From assembly GCF_005239225.2 (NCBI RefSeq), contig NC_133298.1, positions 2,356,001 through 2,420,000 of the forward strand: 64,000 nt of DNA, in the 5' to 3' direction. A program made the translations under genes and the position numbers. Source of the DNA: Populus alba (Eukaryota > Streptophyta > Magnoliopsida > Malpighiales > Salicaceae). Numbering within the stretch: the stretch's first letter is position 1; each line of letters begins with the position of its first letter. Below are positions 22,924 to 33,554 of this stretch, one piece after another. The notes beneath the pieces were generated by a model. It had not been told where the DNA came from. It searched no databases and was given only the letters and a program-made list of their open reading frames with translations.

Positions 22924-25900
22924 CGGTACTGTTTCTGACATTATTGGACTAAGCTTTGTGTATTTGATGTGTTTAAGTTTTTGTATTTTTATCTCTTTGT
23001 TAATATTTATTTCCATGCATTTTATAGAATTGTCTCATGCATCACCTGTATTTATTTTTGAGAACACACACATTAAACTTTAAGTTAGGTGGGGGACTAG
23101 CAGCTTACCTTATGACTTGAGTCGAGGTTTAAGTTTGTGTAAACCCCAACTCTTTGTTGAGTGCTTAGACTGGTAATGATTGGTACACGTGCCAACCCAT
23201 TACCTACCGGGCCCCTATATTGCCTTTACGAGGGCAATCACTAGGACAACAAGAGACCCCTTTTAGAGACCAAGTAGCAAACCTACCCTTTGTCTCACGT
23301 AAAATGAATAGAGCCTGTCTTTAGGATGTATGTGCTATTGTTTTGCATTCGAGCAAACCCTTCTTGAAGCATCTTGAACTCAAGACTTATGGGTGACACA
23401 ATGGCCGTCACTCAGAAAATTTTCATTATAGAGTTTGGACAAAAATCACGATTCTTGTTCCATCATGCAAGAGTTACGACCATATTGTCACCCCTCGAAG
23501 GGTGAGTTCGTCATATAGATTACATACATGTACCGGGTTGAAAGGTAGGTCCCCCACACAAGCTGTGCTGCGCGTGATTGAAGAAAGATGATGGAAGTGA
23601 AGAAATGTGTCAGATAGAGGCTCATTATCAGATTAAGGTTGAGAGCATCAAAGGTGAAGTAGCTGGACTCAGATCTGCTCGAACAAGTGTTGAGCATCAA
23701 ATGGAAGGAGAATGTCTGCATAGTTTTTTGTGGGAACACTACTTGTTCACGTCCAATTGAAGCTGTACCTCTCCTTTTCAGTCATGAACAACAACAACAA
23801 CAACAACGCCTTCAGTCATCAACTAATGACAACTTTGATTCTTGTCTAGTTGCATTGTTAAGTGTTCATCACCTCCACATCATCTAATGGAACCAAACGA
23901 CTACTAGCCTCCTGTACATGGTGCATTAGTCTGCTTTGAAGTTACCCCGATTATGAGCTCAATTCCAGTTCAGCAGCATAAGATGGTCTGAAAAACCATG
24001 ATTAAACACTGAACTTCAATGTGGCAGAGCTCTCTCTACAAAAATCCATTTATGGCTCTGCAAATTGGGAATGCAAGAGGGGATTTATAAGTTGCATATG
24101 CTACAAATATTTCTCTCATCAGTTTCAGCACAAAGACCTCTTAGTAGGTTGAAGAGCCAGACCTGGTCTGAAAAATATGAGCAGACATCAAACTTCAACG
24201 TAGCAGAGCTCTCTCGGCAGGAATCTGTTTGTGGATCCGCAAGTGGGAAATCCAAGAAGGAATACAGTAGTTTCAGATCATCTATGATTTTCCTCCAACA
24301 GTGTCAGTATTAAAGCGCAAAAGTAGAGAGAAGAGACATGCCTAGACTGAAAAACATGAAGAAGACTGAAACTTCCACAGAGCAGAACTCCCTCTATTGG
24401 TGCTTGTTTGCTGCACCGTTCGAGAGGAATCGAAGAAGAAATAGAGGAGATTCATGTCCATCATTTTCTCCCATATAAGAGATAAGGCATGATTCCACGT
24501 GTCGTTAGCGGTGGTGTTGTGCGCTACCAAGATTACCTAGCTTGTGGAAGTTTTCCAATAACCCTCAACCAACCACAACAACATTGGAAGATTGAAATGA
24601 TGTTGTGAGGATTTGCCGAAGAATTGAACAAGCTATGAAGAGAGGAAAGATTGAAGGATCTGCCATGGATTCCAGAACAATGATGAGAAATGAATTAGAA
24701 GATGACTCTGACGGTGGGAAACCTTAATTATGTGGTCTAGCCAGGTCTCACGGTAGCATCAATTGCTCAAATGTCTTTACCAAGATTGACATTCCTCTGC
24801 CACTTAAGTTTGTCGACCAGCATCTGCCAGATTCTAGAATTTTTCTTGACTCCGACAAATCCCATGTAACCACTATTTTCCAGGTGGTTCAACCTGGACA
24901 AGAGATGTGTTGTCATGGTGGGGGTCCTCGACCATTTTAGTTAAACAGATGCAAGAGTTTCAAGAGTCGAGCTCAATTTGCGAAAGATGATGTCATCAAT
25001 CATTTTCAGAATGACAAATGATCGGAATTGCTTGGCAGAACATAGATATTGCCAGAGAAGCTAATCCAAGAAGGAGTTAAACTGTCAAGCATTTTTGTTA
25101 TGGATTTTTGCCATTTTGCATTTTGTTTTGGGATCACATCTCATCCTTGAACGAAACATGTCTTTCTTTGTCTTCTTGTTGTTTTGAAATCAAGAGATAC
25201 TTCTTTCAAAGGGTATTTTGACAAAATATTTTGATCAAACTCCAACATGCGATAAAGGTTAATCAATCCTGAAGATTAAAAGTGTTTTGATTGCAGAAAT
25301 GACTTGATTCTTGTTGAAATGACATGAGGTGACCGAACAAATTTTGAGCTCACACATAAAATTGAACCACACATCATATAGCTAAGTTTTAGCAGTATGC
25401 ATAATGGCATGTAGTGGATTTGGTAGTTATGGACTCGTGAATCATGATTCTTACAAGTCCAAATCATTACACTGGATGAGGTCAAAATTTATCGGTTCTA
25501 ACTGACCTTGCTTGAAATGAGAAAAGGCCATCTTTGATATCCCTTCACTTTCTAAAGATTATATCCCTTGTAGTCCCATTTTGAGCTGGATAGAATTTTC
25601 TTTTCATAAAAAACCCTGACTAGGATCACACCCCACACTAGGGGCAAATGGGAGATATTTTGAAGACATTGATGTAATTAATAGATAAAGGGGAAGGCTT
25701 AGAACAAAAGTCAAATGATTGAGAGAGGGCTAAAAGAAAACACATAGACTAGGGGCATATAAGAAAATTTTGAGGAAGGCTATGAGTTGAATTTGCCTTC
25801 ACTTAAAGACAAGTTAAAAAGAAATGGAAAAAGAATGCCTATCAATTCTAAGAGAGGCAAGGCAGTTTTCAATTGAGAAAAGACAGCAAATGCCAAAAGT

Positions 25901-28160
25901 CAACACTAGAAAAATCGATGCTTCATATCTTTTGGTGTGTCTTGGATAGAGCCTCTAATGTCTTCAAAAAAATTAGATTAGTTATTCATTAAAGAAAAAG
26001 TTGGATTTGCATTATGACCTATGTTAAGAGAATTCTGAAATTTAAGATTAACAAGGTTATATGTCACTTTCTCTACAATGACAACAAGAGAAAGAGAATC
26101 GATGAATAATTAATGTTGGTCTTAGGTCGTTGAAACCCTCAAACACCTTTTGAGCCTCTGAAATTCCTTTCTTTTATAGCCATGAACCATAGCCTACATT
26201 ATGTGCTTTTAAAAGCCCTTTTTAATCAAGCAAGCAACTTGAACCGATAAATGGCGCGCTCGAAACTAGAAGAGCTTTTCTATAAGGGTCGGGACTTCAT
26301 GAATTAAGCTACTAGTCATTATGCATGTTGATAAAATAAATGCTAAGAAAAGAAACAACCTTTCTTGATAAAGCTTGAGCATCTTGTTTTTGAAATTCAT
26401 AAAAATGCCACCTCATCACAAACCATCAAAAGATATACCCAAAATCAGAGTTTAAAGTGGATAGAAAGAACCATGGGAAAAACCATTTTAATCTTACAAC
26501 GGGTCGATTTCTGTTTTCAAAATACAAGACAATTGAAGGACTACATTGAATGACGTGTGTTGGGTCTTTAACCAAAGAAGCTTGAATTTAAAAAAAAAAA
26601 CAACTTTTCAAAAACTGATATATCTATGATTTCATTTCAACAATTAGACTTGAGTAGACATGACCTTTGAAGTATGAGATTTGATTTTAGAACAATAAAG
26701 ATTGTCAAACTAAGAAGAACATTTATTGAGTTTGCGGAATCCTTGCCATGAAATGACATCAACATTTCTCGACACTCCTTGAAACGTTGACCACCTGAGG
26801 GCAATACAGTGGACCCTAAGAAGGAAAACAGACAGTAGCCAGATCAACTGGGGGCAAAGAAAGAATCAGATGATGAGTCATCAAAGTCCCGGAAAGTTAT
26901 GTTTAGCATCTGACAATGACAAAGGAAAACATCATTGAGTATAAACTGATGAACGAGCATTCATATCATTACTGGGGCAATGTTGTTCAAAGACAATCCA
27001 TGATCTAGTGCACTTCAGCAGCAATTGATGAGCAACGCTGCACTTGAAGGATATTTTCATATCTTCATCTTGGGTTACCCTGTAAAACATGGCTATGACT
27101 CCTGACATATGTTATCGGGTGAGTGCATTTGAATGAACATCGAACATATGCATACCACTAAGATTGACTATGGGACCATCTATTCTGAAGCTCAAATGTG
27201 CACTTCACCGCATGAATATGGGTGATAACATGAATATCATTGATGATGCCAAAGTAGTTATTTTCACGATCTGATTTGACAAGCTAAGAGGAATCCATAG
27301 AGAAATACATCGCGCTTACAATGATGAGCTGTTTACTGCAAAGCATGAGATTCATGTCTGGATGACTTGGCAGTTCCATGAAGGCTGGTGACCATACATA
27401 CTTGAATGGTGTTTCAACCGAAGGCAAGTTCATGACTGATTAACAATCTTGATGGGTGTTGGCATGATGCACACAATCAATCAGAGGATAATTCTCAGAA
27501 GAAGCCAGAGAGAAAATCCTTCATGATGAATCAAGCAATACCACACTTGGGGGCAGGGTCAAGCTTGATGAACAATGCAAGTAGTAATTGTCGAAGACAG
27601 CCAGGGATGGGCACTGCATTTATAGCTGAGTGGATGGCTAACACATGAATGAGCCAATGCATCGGAAGAACAAAGAAAGCTTTGGGATACAAACAAGGGA
27701 ACCCTATGACGATGGAGCATCAAGGAGGGGGGGGACCTATATTTTGAATCAGGTAAGGATGCATGCATATAATCTAACCTCAAAAAAAAAAAAAAAAAAA
27801 CCATTTGCACATATTTTTGAATTATTACTGGAAAAACCTTGATGAGGTCCAACAAGATGGTGGAAAAAGAAGGAAGCATTTTGGTGATAATAATAAAGAA
27901 TCGGTTTTGATCATGGAATAAAAAGAAAATAGGATGAACCTTACCATTAGGAAAATCCCAAAGAAATGAAAAGATCAACCTTGCAATCAGGAAGCCTCGA
28001 GTTTTCAACCCTTGCAGTCCGGAAACACCGAGTTTTCAAACCCTATGATCAGGAATTATCAGGAAGCACCAGGTTTTCCAGCCCTTCTTCTGTCATCCCC
28101 TCAGGACTTCGCCAGGTATGTCCTATTTTTCACACTTGTCATATCACATTTTTTCCATCT
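22924..28160 (+). mobile_element. Element C non-coding interior
   Basis: About 5.2 kb without any readable gag or pol domain. Only short frames occur, each broken at different places in the homologous interior of element E (51110-56320), so neither copy shows coding conservation. One stretch at 24590-24660 reads like the RIEQAMKRGKIEG segment found in Tat-type gag, which may be a decayed gag piece. Repeated 'ctgggggca' or 'ctaggggca' purine motifs (near 25640, 25745, 26845, 27545) resemble 3' UTR sequence of this lineage. Poly-A runs lie near 27781-27800. Confidence 0.6.
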
Positions 28161-29402
28161 GGGTAGGTCGCCCATCATAATAAGACCGTTTTTCATCATT
28201 TTTTTCCCCTGGGTAGGTCACCCATTACAATGAAACCGCACTTCACATTCTTTCTATTTGGGTAGGTCGCCTATCACAACGAGACCACTTTTTCATATTC
28301 TTTCCACATGGGTAGGTCACCCATTACAATGAGACCACACTTCACATTTTTTTTTCATTTTGGGTAGGTCACCCATTACAATGAGACCGCACTTCACATT
28401 TTTTCCATTTGGGTAGGTCACCCATCACAATGAGACCGCATTTCACATTCTTTCCATCTGGGTAGGTCACCCATCATAATAAGACCGTTTTCCCATTTTT
28501 CCACCTGGGTAGGTCACCCATTACAATGAGACCAACATTTTTTCTGGGTAAGTCACCCATTACAACACGACCACTTCTCCATGTTTTTTTACTTGGGTAG
28601 GTCACCCATTACAATGAGACCATTCTTTCCCCTGGGTAGGTCACCCATAAGAATGAGACCACTCTTCCTCTTTTCCACTTGGGTAGGTCACCCATCACAA
28701 TGAGACCACCATTTTTTCTGGGTAAGTCACCCATTACAACACGACCACTTCTCCATGTTTTTTTACTTGGGTAGGTCACCCATTACAATGAGACCATTCT
28801 TTCCCCTGGGTAGGTCACCCATAAGAATGAGACCACTCTTTCCCCTTTCCACTTGGGTAGGTCACCCATCACAATGAGACCACCATTTTTTCTGGGTAGG
28901 TCACCCATTAGAATGAGACCATTCTCCATCTTTTGTTTATTTGGGTCGGTCACCCATAAGAATGAGGCCATTCTTCCCCTTGGGTAGGTCACCCATAAGA
29001 ATGAGACCACTCTTTCCCCTTTCCACTTGGGTAGGTCACCCATCACAATGAGACCACCATTTTTTCTGGGTAGGTCACCCATTAGAATGAGACCATTCTC
29101 CATCTTTTTTTACCTGGGTAGGTCACCCATTACAATGAGGCCATTCTTCCCCCTGGGTAGGTCACCCAAAGAATGAGACAACTCTTCCCCCTTTCCACTT
29201 GGGTAGGTCACCCATCACAATGAGACCATCATTTTTTCTGGGTAGGTCACCCATTAGAATGAGACCATTCTCCATTTTTTTTACCTGGGTAGGTCACCCA
29301 TAAGAATGAGACCATTATTCCCCCTGGGTAGGTCACCCATAAGAATGAGACCACTCTTCCTCCTTTCCACTTGGGTAGGTCACCCATTATAGTGAGACCA
29401 CT
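28161..29402 (+). repeat. Tandem array in element C 3' UTR, with 174 bp higher-order repeat
   Basis: About 28 monomers of 38-54 bp, each starting gggtaggtcacccat and continuing to aatgagacc. From 28546 onward the monomers are organised in fours: the marker attttttctgggta recurs with its gggt at 28546, 28720, 28894, 29068 and 29240, giving spacings of 174, 174, 174 and 172 bp. Each monomer head has complementary ggg/ccc ends (gggt-aggtc-accc) able to fold back. Tandem 3' UTR repeats are a known trait of Ogre-lineage elements. A repetitive reverse-strand ORF (28783-29103) is a by-product of the period. Confidence 0.92.
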
Positions 29403-29419
29403 TTTTACACATTCTTTTG

Positions 29420-29560
29420 TTCTAGTTGAATGAGGTCGCCAGATGGGATCTCATGTAGCTTTGGTTAAAGGGAATCTCCATATGGGATTTCAGGTTGACC
29501 GAGTTACACACATTCTTTGGTTTTGGTTAAAGGAGGTCACCAGATGGGATCTCAAGATAA
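29420..29560 (+). repeat. gtcgccagatgggatctca repeats, element C
   Basis: Two to three degenerate units built on gaggtcgccagatgggatct and gggaatctccatatgggatt, joined by tttggttaaag. They are homologous to units at 3399-3570 and 57125-57350. Confidence 0.8.
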
Positions 29561-29670
29561 TAAAAAAAAAAAAAAAAAAAAAGAGAAAGAGAGAGACAAA
29601 AAAAGAAAAAAAGAACAGAGTAAGGTTTTTAGATGAAGTGGATATTGAGCAAATAGAAAGACAAGTTTTT

Positions 29671-29738
29671 CTTTACAAAGCTTACTATGCAAAACATCGA
29701 GGATTTTTGCTTCGTAAGCATTGTAAAGAGGGGGCATC
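29671..29738 (+). other. Hairpin and polypurine tract, element C
   Basis: Arms ctttacaaagcttac (29671-29685) and gtaagcattgtaaag (29714-29728), 14 of 15 paired. The polypurine tract aaagagggggcatc (29725-29738) overlaps the foot of the right arm and abuts the 3' LTR. Confidence 0.75.
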
Positions 29739-31692
29739 TGTTGCTACCCAATTTTGGACCCATGTTTTTGATATATTTTAAAAAAATCCAAAAAATAGAG
29801 AAAAACAATGAAAATCCAAAAAATATGTTTTTTTAATATATTCTCGTCATTTTAGCATTTTCAGCGTCGTCTAAAAAGAATTTAATTTTTCAAAAGATTT
29901 TCAAACGCGTTCGACTTTTCACGCGTCGTTTTTAAAATCATTGATTTTCCTCATCGAGTCGACGTTGATATTGCTCGTTTTCAAAAAAATACAAAAAAAC
30001 AAGAAAAATCAAATTTTACAAAAAAAAAGAAGTTAAGGGACCAATTTTGAAAACTTGGCAATATTTTTTGCCTATAAATACTGGTTTCCAACACTTGCAA
30101 ACGGGGGCAATTTTGATATTTTGAGGGAAAAGACAACACAAAAACAAAACCCTAAAATCTATCTCTACCAAGCCAGCCGCCACCTGCACTCTCCCTCCCC
30201 TACCTTGAATTTTTTTTTGATCCCCCACACAGACCCCTCTAACCGGAACAGCCACAGCCGCCTCACCATCTCCTCCCACTCTCCCTCGCCCTCTGCCAAA
30301 CAAACCAGCCGCCACCTACACTCTCCCTCTCCTCCCCGATCTCCTCTCTTCGCCAACCAAAGCAACCGCTCCTTCTCCAGCCGAAACCAGAGAAACAAAG
30401 CCACCCCTGGCCTTTGATTTTTTCTCAGCCGACAACAAACCGACAGCCCCCCTCTCTTTCAAAACCGAACCGGAGTAGCCACTCCATTTCCCCAAGCCAC
30501 AAATCTGCCCTCTCTCACCTGAAAAAGACCAACGGCCACAAACCCATCAATGCCGAACCCCCTCCCTCAGCAGCCTCTTCTTCGGCGGTTCCTTCAACCA
30601 GCAGATCCACCAGCCATCGACAGTTGCAGACCGAACAAAACCCGAAGAGCTAGCAGCGCCGTCCACACCCCCTCGGCCGGCTACCAACAGCAACGGAGAA
30701 GCAGCTCCATAGATCGGCCATCAGCCACCCAATCTACCTTCTCCACCCAACAAATGAAGCCGGCCACCACCGGACAACCCCCCGTGACCACCGCTAGATC
30801 TGCCATTGGCAGAAGCAAAAAAACAAGTCGGGAGGAGCCAAGGACACAAGTTTTTGAGCAGATATAAAAATAACAAGATAAAATCGACTGGTGTGCGTTT
30901 CTTTTTTTGCTCTGCAGGTTGCCGGCGGTTTGGGAGACTGAGAAAAGGGAGTCGATCCAGCCCCCCCTGTTGTTGGGTTTTTCTTGCGGCGGCGCGTGAA
31001 CCCACGCGCTACCAGTGGCGGTGGCGCGTGGGAAGACGCGCCGCCACTGTTCATGCAGGCCTAGAAGTCCTTCCCTGCATATTCTGGAGTTTTTAAGGAC
31101 TATTTTGTAAATTTTAAATTAATTAATGTAATTTTTATTTATTTTGTTTTGAATTTGTATTTGTATTGTGGATGTAAAAGAAAAAAAAGAAAAGAAAAGA
31201 AATAATAAATAATAAATAATAAAAAGAAAGTTGTGTGTGTGTTTGTTTTTTTTTTTTTTTATGTTATTGGATTATAAAAAAAAGGACATAAAGAATTAAT
31301 TGTTAATTTAAATATGGTTAAATATCTCAAGGACAAATAAAATCAAGTTGTATTTTCCATGAAAATGTAGGAACAAGTTTCTACATCTATTCGGGGATTT
31401 AATAACTGATTTATTCAAGCCTTAGAATTTAATTAATATTTTAAATTTTCAAATCACATCAGAACACAAAGCAGCTTACCTCATGTAGGGTGCGTTAGGG
31501 GTGCTAATACCTTCCCTAACCACAACCAGTCCCTTACTCGCGATCTCTGACAAGACCAGTACATCAGGTTCCCTAGTAGCCCTCAATGAATTACTAGGTG
31601 GCGACTCCAACAAACGAATTCAAAGCAAAACGCAACACAACGAGAGAAAAATCGCCAGCACGATGACGCGCCAGATTTTTTGGGGTGTGACC
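29739..31692 (+). repeat. Element C 3' LTR
   Basis: 1954 bp, very similar to the 5' LTR, but with about 109 extra bases near 30450-30560 flanked by cccccct-type repeats. TATA box near 30070. The terminal base is changed (gacc for gaca). Confidence 0.92.
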
Positions 31693-31697
31693 AAGAG

Positions 31698-32443
31698 TGA
31701 CAACAGATTTGACATCTGACATCCCACCAATCGATGATTACTCTCCTGACGAATCCTTACTTTCTCTTAGTTCAATGCCTTGGTTTGCTAAAAATATCAA
31801 TTTTCTTCCTTTAGGAGATTTGCCAGCTCACTGGAGTATTGAATACAAAGGAAAGTTTTTGAACAAAGTGAAGAACTTTTATTGGGATGACCTTAACTTA
31901 TTCAAATATTGTCCTGATAAAAAATTTCAAAGATGCATTCCTGACAATGAGGTAAGTAATGTCATTAAAGTTTGTCATTCTAAAGCATGTGGGAGTCATT
32001 TCTCATTAAGAAAGACGACTGCAAAAATCTTACAAAATGGATTTTTATTGGCCCCACCATGTTCAAGGACACACATGCATTCTGTAAAAACTTGTGAAAA
32101 TTGTCAAAAAGTTGATACTGATCAAAAAGTTTTGCTTTATAATTCTTGACTCCATTTATTTCCTGAAAAACTAAGATCAAGATGGAGCGGTCCATTTATT
32201 TTGAAACATGTGTATCCTTATGGGGCCCTTGATATTGACAATCCAAAGAATGACAATGTTTTGAAGGTAAATGGACATTGTTTGAAAGCTTACTTTGATG
32301 AGTTTCCTAGTGAAAATGAATCCATTGGTTTGAATGATCTTATTGATAAAGGTTGGTTATTTTGTTTTTCTCACATTTTTTCTCTTTTTGGTGTGACTTT
32401 TGTTTTGCTAGTCTCTCTTTCACCTCGGTCAAATGGTGGATAA
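31698..32443 (+). pseudogene. Athila RNase H end and integrase remnants
   Basis: The frame continues the RNase H end from 21057, then gives PWFA-LPLGD-PAHW and an HHCC integrase zinc domain (H at about 31975, CENC at about 32092). It then jumps directly to the integrase C-terminus (LRSRWSGPF, VYPYGALDI, NVLKVNG, about 32170-32290). The catalytic D,D-35-E core, normally several hundred bases in between, is missing. A TGA at 32147 interrupts the join. Together with the missing RT this makes the Athila copy dependent on other elements for movement. Confidence 0.82.
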
Positions 32444-32534
32444 CGGTACTCCGTGACTTAAGTCGGTTCTTTCAGTTTCCCAAATAACTGATATCTGTAT
32501 ATATTTGTACAATTTTTAGCTCTTTCTCCCTTCT

Positions 32535-33202
32535 TTGAATCTCTTCTCTAATTCTTTTTTGAAAATGGACACCACTCTTGAAAAGTTGAAAAGGTATTTT
32601 CCCGCTTTGCCTCTAAATGCGATTAATAAAATTTACCGTGCTAGGTGTGCAAGATTGAGGTCGTTAATGAATCATGAAATTCCTGAAGATATTCGCTGGC
32701 TAATTGAAGCAAAGGTCCGCTTATCAGGTGAGTCCTCCAATTCTTTCATTTCACACATGCCTGGAACAAGTAAAAGCACTTTTGCAAAGAAACGTCGTGC
32801 AAAACGACTGAAAGTCTATCACAGATGTGCCAGATGGACTTGTAATGCGACGTGTCATTCTTTAGGAATGGTATCTGAAACCATGAAGATAAAATACAAT
32901 TCATTAAGGATGGCCTGAGTAAGGGGTCTTTAGATAATCTTTTGTTGACCCTTGAGACGCATCCCAGTGGAGATGTGCATCATGTAATTCATGATTTATG
33001 GCCACAATTCCATAAAGAACATGATCGACTTAGTCTTGGAAATCTGACTAAAAAAGACCCTGTTTGCTAGTTTTTAAGAAAACTGGATGGGAAGCCTATC
33101 CCCGACCCATAAAGGGCGTTTAAGCCGTTCTTGGACGTAAAACCAAGGGAAGATGTGAGCCACAATCACAACTACCTGTACATACATGCTTTTTTAAAAT
33201 AA
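32535..33202 (+). pseudogene. Unknown ORF between Athila pol and the LOG-type gene, decayed
   Basis: I do not recognise a family. The likely start is ATG 32565 (MDTTLEKLKRYFP). The first part runs to a TGA at 32916; a one-base shift near 32890 allows the reading to go on in another frame (KDGLSKGSLDNLLL, HDLWPQFHKEHDRL, LTKKDPVC) past stops at 33068 and near 33110 to 33202, about 210 codons in all. Visible traits: a basic stretch KKRRAKRLK followed by a Cys cluster RCARWTCNATC that could bind a metal, then an alternating hydrophobic and charged part. There is no signal peptide or membrane segment, so it is not env-like. It lies where Athila elements may carry an extra ORF. It could be element-specific or captured. 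Confidence 0.5.
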
Positions 33203-33213
33203 ATAATTAATAA

Positions 33214-33215
<2 letters not shown>

Positions 33216-33249
<34 letters not shown>
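33216..33249. repeat. (GA)n microsatellite
   Basis: About 17 GA units, 130 bp upstream of the LOG-type ATG. Confidence 0.95.
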
Positions 33250-33254
<5 letters not shown>

Positions 33255-33304
33255 GAGACTACAGCTAGCCTACATATAGGTGGTATGATTGCATTTTCAA
33301 TTTT

Positions 33305-33381
33305 TCATCTATAAATTCTTCTCTTCCTTCCCTTCATTTCTACTCATCCCATACATTCATCAAATATAGAAGTGTGTAGAA
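33305..33381 (+). promoter_or_regulatory. Possible core promoter and leader of the LOG-type gene
   Basis: tctataaattc near 33309-33318 resembles a TATA box and lies about 70 bp upstream of ATG 33382, after which a CT-rich leader follows. If real, the captured gene kept its own promoter, but this is weak evidence from one motif. Confidence 0.3.
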
Positions 33382-33554
33382 ATGGCAGGTTTCTCAAGTC
33401 ATCACATAAGAAATATTTGTGTTTTCGGTGGATCCAGTCTTGGGAAAGAAAAAGAGTTTTTAGAATCAGCAAATCATCTTGGTCGGGTACTAGCTGAGAG
33501 AAAGATTCATTTAGTATATGGGGGAGGCAACCTTGGGTTAATGGGAGGTGTGTC

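Larger units (their letters stand above)
21058..31692 (+). mobile_element. Element C: non-autonomous Tat/Ogre-like element (family 2)
   Basis: LTRs lie at 21058-22902 and 29739-31692 with target duplication aagag (21053-21057 and 31693-31697); the host reading frame joins across it. Starts TGTTGCTACCC; the 5' LTR ends ggggtgcgaca, and the 3' LTR ends ggggtgtgacc (decayed). The primer site tggcgactccactgggga fits the tRNA-Arg type used by Ogre/Tat elements. The 6.8 kb interior has no recognisable gag or pol; it ends in a tandem-repeat 3' UTR, a hairpin and a polypurine tract. Long LTRs with a non-coding interior fit a large retrotransposon derivative that depends on a partner's proteins. The same interior recurs in element E. 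Confidence 0.9.

Noticed and set aside
24065..24313. Conserved small protein in elements C and E (also 52218-52418)
   Set aside because: The similarity is DNA-level homology of the two interiors; indels shift the frame and the starts differ.
28783..29103. Reverse-strand ORF with a repeated MGDLP motif
   Set aside because: It is a translation of the tandem array whose period keeps the frame open; there is no start context or family.
28161..29402. CRISPR-like spaced repeat array
   Set aside because: Plant nuclear context; the 'spacers' are themselves repeated in a 174 bp order and the array lies in a retrotransposon 3' UTR.
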